64,000 nt of DNA, taken from positions 176,525,253 through 176,589,252 of the forward strand of contig OV884060.1 of the NCBI GenBank assembly GCA_930367215.1, in the 5' to 3' direction. Positions 54,997 to 64,000 of the stretch are shown here, piece after piece. The position numbers and the translations under genes are program-made. This DNA is from Pollenia angustigena (taxonomy: Eukaryota; Arthropoda; Insecta; Diptera; Polleniidae). The notes under the pieces were generated by a model. It worked only from the letters and a program-made list of their open reading frames with translations, did no database searches and was not told the origin of the DNA. Within the stretch, counting starts at the first letter, position 1. Every line of letters begins with the position of its first letter.

Positions 54997-55325
54997 CCCT
55001 GCAAATAATATTTTAGATGAAATGGACTACATACAACATGTTCCATGTCAGTGTTAAAAAAGAGTTGTAGTTAAACGACATGCTTTCGTTTTTCGAAACG
55101 ATTTCAAAACTAATTTTCTTTACGAGTATGTATGAACATTGAGCAGTCTTAAGACTACTCCGTTATAATGCAAAGCTGGGTTATAAGTCCTACGGCTGGG
55201 CTAGGACATCGTAATGTTAAATATACCATGTTTTTTCAATACATTTGGGTTACCTTTGGACTAGTCCTAGTCCCCAATGGGCTATATTTTACATGCGTGT
55301 ATGGACTAGTCGTATTATTTGCAGG
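54997..55325. mobile_element. MITE of the CCCTGCAAATAAT family, copy 3
   Basis: Starts CCCTGCAAATAATATTTTAG and ends GTATTATTTGCAGG. 329 bp. Inside are ACGACATGCTTTCG, CTAGGACATCGTAATG and GGACTAGTCC palindromes. It sits within the minisatellite. Confidence 0.85.
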
Positions 55326-55560
55326 AAAGTTTAAGATAATCTATATTTGGTACAAATAGAACAGTTATCAACAACATCCGTTAAAAAGTCGGCTGAATTT
55401 CAGAAGTGGGCGTGTTACCTCCCATAACAAGACAATACAAATTTCTATATATCTTGAAAACGGTTACGGGAGAAGTTACCAAATTTGGTACAAATAACTT
55501 CGATATCAATCGTGATCTGTATTAAAAAGATTTTACTAATTTTATTTCAATGGGGGCAAA
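55326..55560 (+). repeat. ~130-bp minisatellite, right part
   Basis: The array continues with TTTGGTACAAATAGAAC, AGAAGTGGGCGTG, ATATCTTGAAAACGGTTACG and TTTGGTACAAATAACTTCG. About two units. Confidence 0.7.
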
Positions 55561-56778
55561 GAATCCATATTGACATAAAATATCAAAATCTACAAACTTT
55601 CAAAATATTGCTTTTTTAAAAACATCAACATTTTTGCAAAATTTTCTGTTTAATATGGAAATTGTATTCTTAACTTAAAAAAACCATTTTCTACAAAATA
55701 TTGAATTTTACTCAATGCCCCATAAAATATTAAGATTTCATATTAAATACCGAAAATAAGCAAACTTTTTAAAAAATAAGTTCTCACTCTTTCGTTCCCT
55801 CCTTTCTTTAAAATAAGTTTCATATTTCGCTCTCCATATTTCTTAAACTCTTTCAGCATTTAGCAACAACACTCTGCCTCTCATGTTATAATTTTCTTTT
55901 ATATTCACCTCAAAGGAAAACAATAATTGAAATTCACCTTTCTTTGCTCCTACGCATCAGCTATTTGAAAAGATTTGTTAAATATTTAAATTATCCAAAT
56001 TAAGATAGCAACTATTTTTGTTGTTGTTTTTTAATATATAACTAAAGTTGTCTAAATGTTTTACCAACACGGCAATTCAACTAATTTGTGTATGATTGTT
56101 GTTAGTCTGCCTAAATGTATGCATTTAAATTAGTCTGTCTATGTCAGAACTTAAATATTTATTTTGTGTTTTTTTTTTCTTTTCAACATCTTTTTCTATT
56201 TTATTCATAGTAATATTAAAATAATTTTTAAACATTTGCATTTTCAACAAATGATGATAATGATAATTATAATACTAAAAATATGTTTGAAATATAAATA
56301 GAATTTTAACAGCTTTTGTGTATACGAAACCCAGCGCACAGGCAAAATGTGTCTGCTGCAGAAACTAGCAGACGAAAAAAAAGGTAACGCAGACAAACAC
56401 ACCCTTGAGCGTTTATTTTTACAGTGGATTGTAATGAAGGAGATATACAAATAAAAGATTCCATTCCTTACCTGCCATTGTTTTGGGGAAGCCTGTTGTA
56501 AATTGTAACAGTGTTAATGTAAGGTGTCAAAAACATTGTTGTCAGTTTAAACGACTTGAAAATCGACAAATTCTGCGAAAAAAAATGGCCCAATTGACTT
56601 ACTTAAACCGCCACAAAGATCGTTATTGTAAAATTCATTCACTATTTTCAGTTTGATTTAATTGATATAAACAAACATAATTTATACAAATTTCATGTCT
56701 TACAAAATCTCTAAAAATAAAATAGATATTCGCACTCCTATTCTATTTATGCAAGTTTTAATTTCTGCTTCAGGAAAA
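55561..56778. other. No recognised gene; weak satellite-like words
   Basis: From about 55570 to 55760 TAAAATATCAAAATC and TTACTCAATGCCCCATAAAA words resemble the 30-bp satellite at low similarity. The rest is A+T-rich and unassigned. Confidence 0.4.
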
Positions 56779-57150
56779 CCTGAATAAAAGCGGAAAGCGT
56801 TTTTATTCCCCCACCATAATAGTGGAGAGGGTATTATGCGTTTGTGCTGATGTGTCTAACACTACACAATTTAAATTCTTTTTGAATTATTTTCTGAGCC
56901 GATCTACCTGAATAAGAGCGGAAAGCGTTTTTATTTCCCCACCATAATAGTGGAGAGGGTATTATGCGTTTGTGCTGATGTGTCTAACACCACACAATAT
57001 TAATTCTTTTTGAATCATTTTCTGAGTCGATTTAACGATGCTCGTCCGTCTGGCAGGCTGGATGGTTGCCTGTCCAGTTAACTTAAGTACAGAACGCAAT
57101 TTTAAAGAAAATTAGATATTTGGTTATTATCACAAAAACCAATCCTATTG
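56779..57150 (-). mobile_element. Mini-me-like family A fragment with a 128-bp tandem duplication
   Basis: CCTGAATAAAAGCGGAAAGC and the family end CACCATAATAGTGGAGAGGG occur at 56779 and again 128 bases further on, with few differences. The second unit continues into TCTGAGTCGATTTAACGATG and GTCCGTCTGGCAGGCTGG, the family interior. The duplication covers an outside flank plus the element end, so it arose after insertion. Confidence 0.75.
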
Positions 57151-57289
57151 ACAATGGTGAGGATCGGTATATAATTTAATTTCAAATGGTATTCAGAACA
57201 TACTTTTCCTATAGCCACCATACAAGCTTCTTGCCGAAACAGAGCAATTGTGCCCTAACTGAGCTACCTAAATTTCGACTGCTTTGTAG

Positions 57290-59083
57290 TAGTGCTGGGA
57301 AACTATCGATAGACTATTGATATTATCGATAGTCTTAAAATATCGAAAATATCGATAGACAAAATATCAATATCGATATTATTATTATTTAAAATACATC
57401 TATGAAGTCATCTAACAACAGCTATACACACATATTTTTTTGCCGCAAATGTTTACTTGTTTTTATTAATTCGCGCTGAATTACAGCAATGAATACAAAC
57501 AACAAGAATGGCAAGTGGTATGGATTGCTTAGCAGTGCTTTTTACTGCTAATTAAAGGTCTTTAAGACGAAATTTGTACATGTTTTTATAGGGACTGAAA
57601 TGTCAAATATTTTCGTAATGTTGTAAAAAAAAATGCAGATCCAAATGCAATTGCAAGCATAGGACAAAACAATGAACGACCGACCATTAGAGGATAGGTC
57701 CGCTAGATTGATTACCTTTTTGGGTTTAGAACAGTGACGTCCAAAATTTAAATTGTGGTTGTATTGCTTTTTATTAGTATTAGTGAATAAAGAGACAAAT
57801 ATTCTTAATAAAAATACAAAATACAAAAAATATGTAAGCATCCGCCGCATGTGCACTCGTCGCTTGGTAATCGACGACCAAATTGTGTACTCTCGTGGAC
57901 TAAATGAAAGAGCGTAAGAATGCGTGTGAAGAATGTGTGTGAATTTATTTCCACAATTGTGGTATGGGCTGGACACCAATGGTTTAGAATTAAGAACATT
58001 TTTTAAAGTTGCAGTGTAATTTCTTATAGCCCCTTTTACTCCGGTTCCTTCAGAAAGGTACTTTTCAATTTTAAAAAAACTGTCATCTAAAATAACGTGC
58101 GTATATACATTAGACCGGGTCGACCTCCATACAAAAAAAAAAGTTGTGCCAGTCACCCCCTAGAATGAAAGATATGTCAATGAAGTTTATAAAACAGGAA
58201 AAAAATTTTTTTGCCACGCCCCAAAATACAGCACTTTTGGTTTTTTATATGTAGCGCTGCATTTAAAGTCCGATCTCATCATATCGTTGTTCATGGCTTG
58301 ATAGTGGCTTAATTTTTGTCTTTGGTGATTTTTCAATCCGTCTTGAAATTCTGGGCGCCACTTATGCCATCTCGGATCCTTCCCCCAAATGTCCAATTTT
58401 TTTGACGGTCCAAGAAAGTCCTTATAAAACTACGTATGTTGAGATTTTAATATGCTCACTTTTATGACACGCCTCCAAATAAAGCCCCTTTTTCTGTTTC
58501 ACATACATACTACATTAAAACAAGTAAAAGTCAATACAAACCAAAAAAATTTTCCTCAGTCACGCCCTAGAATAAAAGGTATATTTATACAGTTTTTTAT
58601 TTATACATTTGGGAAGGATCCGAGGTGGCATAAGTGGTGTCCAGAATTTCAGGTCGGATTGAAAAGTCACCAAAGACAAAAATGAAGCAACTTTCAAGCC
58701 ATGAACAACGATATGCGATATGATGAAATCGGACTTTAAATGGCAGCGCTACATATAAAAAACCAAAAGTGCTGTATTTTGGGGCGTGGCAAAAAAATTT
58801 TTTTTCCTGTTTTAGAAACTTCATTGACATATCTGTCATTCTAGGGGGTGACTGGCACAACTTTTTTTTTTCGACCCACACTAATATACATACATACATA
58901 TGTACGTCTCATACATTTAATAAAGTGATAAAAACAACGGACTGTAGCCTTATAAAAAAATTATTAAAGTTTTATTGCACAAGTACAACCATTCAGTCGA
59001 TAGTAATATCGATATATCGATAGTGAAATCTGAACTATCGATAAATATCGATAGTAGAAAATATCGATAGTATCCCAGCACTA
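57290..59083. mobile_element. 1.79-kb hAT-like element with a perfect 8-bp target duplication
   Basis: CTTTGTAG is at 57282-57289 and 59084-59091, directly outside TAGTGCTGGGAAACTATCGA and the inverted TAGTGCTGGGATACTATCGA. The ends continue into ATCGATAGT-rich sequence of some 70 bases. No transposase: the 202-codon frame on the minus strand (58156-57548) matches nothing I know and crosses into the nested foldback. The nested element at 58117-58885 takes up 43% of the length. Confidence 0.9.
58117..58885. mobile_element. Nested foldback with ~280-bp arms and a ~210-bp spacer
   Basis: The left arm 58119-58395 and right arm 58607-58882 are inverted copies at high similarity, from GTTGTGCCAGTCACCCCCTA through GCCACGCCCCAAAATACAGC to GGATCCTTCCC. 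The outer ends are GGGTCGACC-like. The match is close to 95% by eye, so the arms would form a long hairpin if transcribed. It carries no ORF of known type. Confidence 0.9.
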
Positions 59084-59804
59084 CTTTGTAGTTAAGGGAC
59101 CATCACACACCAACAAAATCTTATTTTAATCATTTTAATATTTCTTGTTGCATAGTGTAATTGAAGTATTATAATTGAAAATTGCCCAGAAGTATAAACA
59201 TTCCCTAAAATGTACGAACATTGGGTGCTACATGAGCTGAGAGGTATCGAACACCGATTTTACTCATCAGAAATCCTCTTTCAGTGCTTAAGGCAATGGT
59301 CAAAAAATTTATCTGTTACCTGAATCTAAAGCGTATTTTAAGCACAGGCAAAATAAACGCCAAAGACAATAAAGCGTTTTTTAATTATGAACTGCTTACA
59401 CAGGAAAATTACTGCCTAGCAAATAAACGAAAGCATCCAGGAAGTTATTAAAAAATTTGATATAATTCTTAAAACTTTTGCAAATTAGTACAAAATTTTT
59501 CATTTAAAAAATTGTAAAATTTCGGGCATAAATCGTCAAATTGGAAATAGGTTATTTGTGGGCCCCAAAATCGTCAAGATAACGATAAATCATCAAATCT
59601 GACAACCGTGGTCAAAACATATAATAAAGATCTTTCTAAAAATTTGTATAAAATAGTAAACTTTTAAAAAAATTCATTAAAATGTTTAAACTATTTGAAA
59701 TTTTCTATAACTTGTAAGTTTTCGAAGAATTGTTTGAAAAATACGGAATACGTTAAACCAACTAGAATCATCAAAATATACATAGAATAAAGCTGTACAA
59801 ATAA
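59084..59804. other. No recognised feature
   Basis: After the target duplication the sequence is A+T-rich with some AAAATTTTCTATAAAA-like words. No gene or shared repeat. Confidence 0.4.
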
Positions 59805-60160
59805 CTCCCGACCGAGCCCAGAAGGTTGAGGTTGTCTTTGGGCGTCCTCATCGACGGGTTATTCGTCAGAGCAGTCTGTGCAATTGTGGTTGCTTGCCAG
59901 AGCGTGTGGCTTTTTTATCCTAGTTGGTAAATGTTTGAATCCTTTTTGTGGCGTCTTTATTCATACTCCAGGTTTTACATCCATAGAAGAGAGCAGGCAG
60001 ATGTTATAAATTCTCAGCTCGAGATGACGAGAATAGTCAATTGATGCCATAATTTTCCCAGCGAGCAAATAGCTTAACTAGCTTTGTCTATCCTTGTCGC
60101 GACTTCGTCATCTGCACCACTGTTTGTTGAGATTGCACAGCCTACTTCTTAAAAAAGAAG
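59805..60160 (-). pseudogene. RTE-like LINE relic downstream of RT
   Basis: The minus strand gives VGCAISTNSGADDEVATRID, then ICSLGKLWHQLTILV and, in another frame, RRHKKDSNIYQL-like sequence. The first block matches YLGS.IS..GG.DEDV..RI.KA, found after RT in RTE-type LINEs, but stops are frequent. No tail was found. Confidence 0.65.
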
Positions 60161-61189
60161 CTAGCTGGTGTTGTTTATACTTATCAAAAAACTAAATACA
60201 ATAAAACTACCTTTTATTTTGACCTACTCATCCAATTGTCTTAGAACTACCTTACACAATTTTCTAAGACCTGCCCCACTGTCCTCTCTATTGTGCATTT
60301 TAACTCAAAAGTATAAATTCGTTCATGTGTAAGGCAATACACACAGCTGCGAATTACTCTAAACCGTTAAAAGAATCCACAAATACAGAAAAAAAAACAT
60401 TTCTCTTGAACACTTCTTTTGCGACTACTACAACTTTTAGTTGAGTTTAGTTTGAGTTGCTGTTAAGTTAAAGGGTTGCAGGATGTGTTCCTTGACAGTT
60501 AATGTGTGTTTTAACTTTAGTCCTGTATTTCTTCTAACTTTTGTATTTTTTCTTCTGATTTGGGTTGAATGTTTTTAATGGTGTTTTAAAAAGAAATAGC
60601 AAAGAGGTGTAAGAAAAGAGTAAAAAATACCATAAATTTAAATATTAAAAAGTCTTCTTTCTACAAATGTTGTTTTTGAGTTTTTCACTTTAGGATTATT
60701 TAGTGGTTCAGTGCAAAGAGACTTATTTAATTTAGATCACCACAGAAGTTCGTGGACACAAAACGATTATAGAAGTTTTTGGTAGTGGAGCGTATTCGTT
60801 AGAGTTATTTTTCCCTGGACTTCTGTCTTCCGTCTTTCCTGGCAACTAAATGCGGAAGTTTCTAAATAGTTTTTCAGTTAGAAATCAAAAGAAAATATAG
60901 CAAATCCCGTTCGGGTATTTGAACAAATCGTCGGCTTAATAAGCAAACCTGCTAAATCCACTTTTTACGTAAATTAAGATTTTGATGCCGTATGGTAGAG
61001 AAAGATATGCCTTGTCGACCAGCATGTAGTTTTTCTTGAATTTGAGTCTTGAAGTGTGTCCAGTCAACTATATTATTGATTTTTCTTTCAATCAGCAAAT
61101 AAGAAAAATAAAAGTCTTTTGTCTCTCCTGTAAACTTTTTTGAAAGGGAGTTAGCATGTTTGCATATTAAGCCAACGAAATGTTATGCA
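60161..61189. other. No recognised gene
   Basis: A+T-rich with a few mixed stretches (60760-60860). No exon signals that hold together. Confidence 0.4.
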
Positions 61190-61680
61190 GTCGACATTTT
61201 ATTACGGAAGTCCCAAAAATGAGCCATAAAAAATTAACGATCTCAGTGAATGCATAAACATTGAAGAAGTTTGAACGAGGCCATACGTGCTGTGCTGTGA
61301 AGACAAACACCATAGTAGTCGACCAATTGAGGTATCACAAAATGGTATTTAATGTCGCCGGTTAAAGGTGCGTTAGCTTAAAGTGTTTTCTCACAATAAA
61401 ACACGTAGATATTTTAACAGAGTGTTTGGCGATGTTTTTCCGCAATAAATCTGAGTTTTTGCATCGTTAAGTAAGCGTGGATGAAACATGGGTTATACCA
61501 CTTCACATCTTAAATAAAGAAACTGACAAATCAGTAGACTGGAATAGAAGACTTGTCTCCAATGAGAGCATAAATTGTTCCATCTGCAAGTAACGTCATG
61601 GCATCTGTTTTTTGGTTTGCATGTTGGATAATTTTTTTGGTTACTTTTAACTACCCAAATGCAGCCTGATTTATTGAGAA
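61190..61680 (+). pseudogene. Mariner (DD34D-type) transposase relic
   Basis: In scattered frames it gives SRPIEVSQNGI, matching the SGRPVEV.TPE linker, then KSEFLHR with a stop and VSVDETWV, matching FL.R.VT.DETW, and SVDWNRRLVSNESINCS. The DETW Asp is the first catalytic residue. The second and third are not identifiable. Many stops; no TIRs seen. Confidence 0.6.
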
Positions 61681-63253
61681 AAATGTTTGAAAATCGACTC
61701 TAAAAGTGATTCTACACGTATAGAAAATAAAGTTCCAAACAAAACAAGCCGTATATGATTAAAATCTGTTTACAACTTTTGATTTTATTCACAAACGATG
61801 AAAAATTTTAATTAAACTTAAGAATTTCATAAAACTCCATATTTGTATGGGAGCACCACTAAGGGGTGGAGATAAAGGCCAATTATGTTTGGAGAAAATA
61901 TTAATGACAGAAAGCTAATTGGAGTCAGTCATACCTTCCGGCCTTATCCCTCTGGAGGCGACTTCTAGCCAGTTATGAGACTTTTTCTTAAATATATTTC
62001 TAGTCTGTTTTCATAATTTTGTGTGGGAAGGAATGAAGGAAGCGGGTAGGTATGTTAGAAACAAATGATGAGGATAAAAGTCAAGATGGTTTGGTCATAC
62101 ATCCGACACATCTAGGGGCATCCTACGCGCTGCAGGGGCCAAATTTCCCTATAAAATACCGAAATCTATAAAATTTTCTATAAAATTTTAAAATTTGCAC
62201 TTAACTTTACCATGATATACCAAAATTTCACAAACTTAAGTATCGAATAAAAAAATAAAAAAGAAATCAGCATTAAGAAAACCTATAAATTTTTGCAATT
62301 TTTTTTTTTTATCATACAAACTTTTTATAACTCAAAATCTGCCTCGTTCCCACACTCCCCCCTGAATAATCTGCACCATCATGTCATATTTATTGCCCTC
62401 ATTATCATAAAAATTTAAATTATTATGCACTTTTCCCCATAAACGTTTTTATTAGCCATATATTTTTTTTCTTCTATAATTTACTTCCTGTTCCTGTTTT
62501 TATGCATAAACTCGAATTTGCTGTTGTTGTTGTAGTTTAAAGCATCACTTTAATTAAAAATACAAATTGCAAAAGAACAACAAAATAAAAAAAGAATTAA
62601 ATTTTTAACATGAACAAAGTGTTTGCAATCTTCCACTCAAAAGCAGAAAACCATAAAGTTTTCTTCATTATTTAATCATGTTCGCTAAGTAGGTGGAGTT
62701 GTGGGCTGTTTGGTGGGTTGCTGTGTTCGTGGGTGTGGATTGGAAAGTATATTCGTTATTTAGGATCAGCGTAAAATTAATAAGAATATTAAAAAAAAAA
62801 AAAATTGTTACTTAAAAGTAAGTAAATAAGTAAATAACTTTTAAGACTTGCACTTATACGATTGCTAGTTGAGGTAAGTAATAATATTAATTAATTTAAG
62901 TTACACTTATAAAATGATTGTAAGTGGTTAAAGCAGTTATTTTTGTTAAGTTTTCTTTATTTTTGTAGAAAAAGTAAATTTTGTAAGTATGTAATTGAAT
63001 ATAATTTTTTTTTAACTCAATATAAAATAGTGCATTTTCTTTAAAAGAATATCAAATAGATTTCTTTTTTTGATTACATACTATAAACTTTTATTTTTTT
63101 TTTTCTTAAATTTACTTAGAATAAAATGGTTATCTTTTTTCTTTCAATTTACTATCAAATAGTATTTTTTTTTTTTTTTGGAAATTTACTTAAAAACAGA
63201 AAATTCGGTTTTGGAAAATTTGCTATAAGCTAGTACCCACTCCTACACATTTA
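61681..63253. other. No recognised gene; short repeat scraps
   Basis: Around 62080-62130 GGTTTGGTCATACATCCGAC hints at a worn LINE end, and 62140-62220 has a few 30-bp-satellite-like words. A TAAG/TAAA run lies near 62810-62850. Nothing firmer. Confidence 0.35.
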
Positions 63254-63665
63254 CAGTCAGTCAATAAAGTTTAGGCACAACATTACTCAAAATACGTCTC
63301 TCGATACTTTTACATCCGCTTAAATTCAAAATTAGTTTTTGATATTTTTTTTTCATTGATCGTTTTAGGGTTAATTCAACGCAAAAAATATTTTATATTG
63401 TATCATTTGCATCATACAACGCTTTGCTAATGATAGTTTTTCAGTTTGTTATGTGTTAAGTTGTTTTACTATACAAGTTAAAATTGCACAGTAGCTGAGT
63501 TTAAAATGCAAAAACTTACTCTCGATATTGTTTTTCTAGCGAAAACAGCAAAATGAGCAATTGGTCATAAATTTCCCTAGGCGTCCATAAAATTTTTATA
63601 AATCGTCAAGCGCAAGGATAATCCTATCGCGAAATTGGTGTCTTGTACAGAAGCCCTATAACGGG
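63254..63665 (+). pseudogene. Tc1-like element, 5' part only
   Basis: TA followed by CAGTCAGTCAATAAAGTTTA is a Tc1-type end. Downstream, in two frames, come LTLDIVFLAKTAK and RQAQG.SYREIGVLYRS, the first helix-turn-helix of Tc1 transposases. The match ends at 63665, where an unrelated end begins. Confidence 0.65.
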
Positions 63666-63720
63666 TGGTTAAATTTTAAGAGCCGATGTTGAATGTGAAC
63701 CACACCTAACTTGAGGGCTA
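63662..63720 (+). mobile_element. Possible mariner-type end
   Basis: GGGTGGTTAAATTTTAAGAG with CCGATGTTGAATGTG resembles starts of fly mariner-type elements, but no body follows within the window. Confidence 0.3.
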
Positions 63721-64000
63721 CACGATCAAGTTTTGCCTATCAAGTTTTAATACACTCACACTTTTTTACCAATACACTCATACTTTTAAAAATTGATACG
63801 AACTTGCCTCTAAAATTCTCTTGCCAGTGAGTGTATCAATTTTCGTTCAAGAAAACATCTTATTACAAATCTTTTGAAGTTGTTTTTGTTTTTTTTTTTC
63901 ACAAATATTTTGCCGGCAAAAGCTGAAGTTCTTTTTTTTTTACAAATTGTTGCGGGAATTTTAAAATTTTAACTAAAAACCTAAAAAAATAGTGAAATAT

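Noticed and set aside
57548..58156. A 202-codon minus-strand gene
   Set aside because: It spans the interior of a non-autonomous hAT-like element and the edge of a nested foldback, and shows no known motif or coding bias.
60690..60860. A promoter with an Inr-like TCAGT
   Set aside because: No TATA box or DPE at the right spacing, and no exon downstream.

Overview
The window looks like nuclear DNA of a dipteran, most likely a calyptrate fly with a large, repeat-rich genome (blowfly or housefly type). The grounds are strong A+T bias, one Gln/Asn/Ser-rich exon of insect style with consensus splice sites, many elements resembling dipteran mini-me repeats, rosa-like (DD41D) mariners, Tc1, hAT, RTE-, CR1- and Jockey-type relics, and a fly-type Gypsy gag fragment. 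Species cannot be fixed from the sequence.

Only one host gene can be supported. It lies on the minus strand: a probable 5' UTR exon (acceptor just above 23172), a first coding part ending at a GTAAGT donor (22755-22675), an intron of 10.9 kb, a second coding exon (11747-10949) that joins in phase 0, and a further intron running off the left edge. The protein starts with a Pro/Glu-rich stretch and continues into a Gln/Ser/Asn/Gly low-complexity region. I do not recognise the gene.

The rest is intron or intergenic DNA made mostly of nested mobile elements. 1-11 kb: mini-me-like repeats, an RT relic, a 113-bp tandem repeat, two TIR elements sitting in one mini-me copy, a hAT transposase relic, and a pogo-like TIR element with another element inside. 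12-22 kb: a 1 kb foldback, a SINE-like repeat, and a 4.3 kb Tc1-type composite (15138-19463) that holds at least three further insertions, two long hairpins and a 153-bp minisatellite. 23-29 kb: a foldback invaded by a Gypsy fragment, a mariner relic, and a hAT element with an intact 8-bp target duplication that holds a SINE and a mini-me copy. 29-40 kb: mariners interrupted by CR1-like and RTE-like LINE pieces, a TIR element holding another CR1-like piece, and a hAT-like TIR element holding a Jockey-type LINE. 41-51 kb: a foldback, two more SINE copies, polyC-rich dimeric tandem repeats, and a large satellite block with a 30-bp monomer and a 121-bp higher-order period, split by a TIR element that itself holds a mini-me copy. 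52-64 kb: a second copy of the 15.2 kb TIR element in the opposite orientation, minisatellites, a hAT-like element with a perfect 8-bp target duplication and an internal 280-bp inverted repeat, and LINE, mariner and Tc1 relics.

No operon-like gene system, CRISPR array, rRNA or functional tRNA was seen. The points most worth following are the SINE family, the long inverted repeats that could feed small-RNA pathways, the higher-order satellite, and the unidentified gene. All repeat names are by motif and structure only; no database was consulted.
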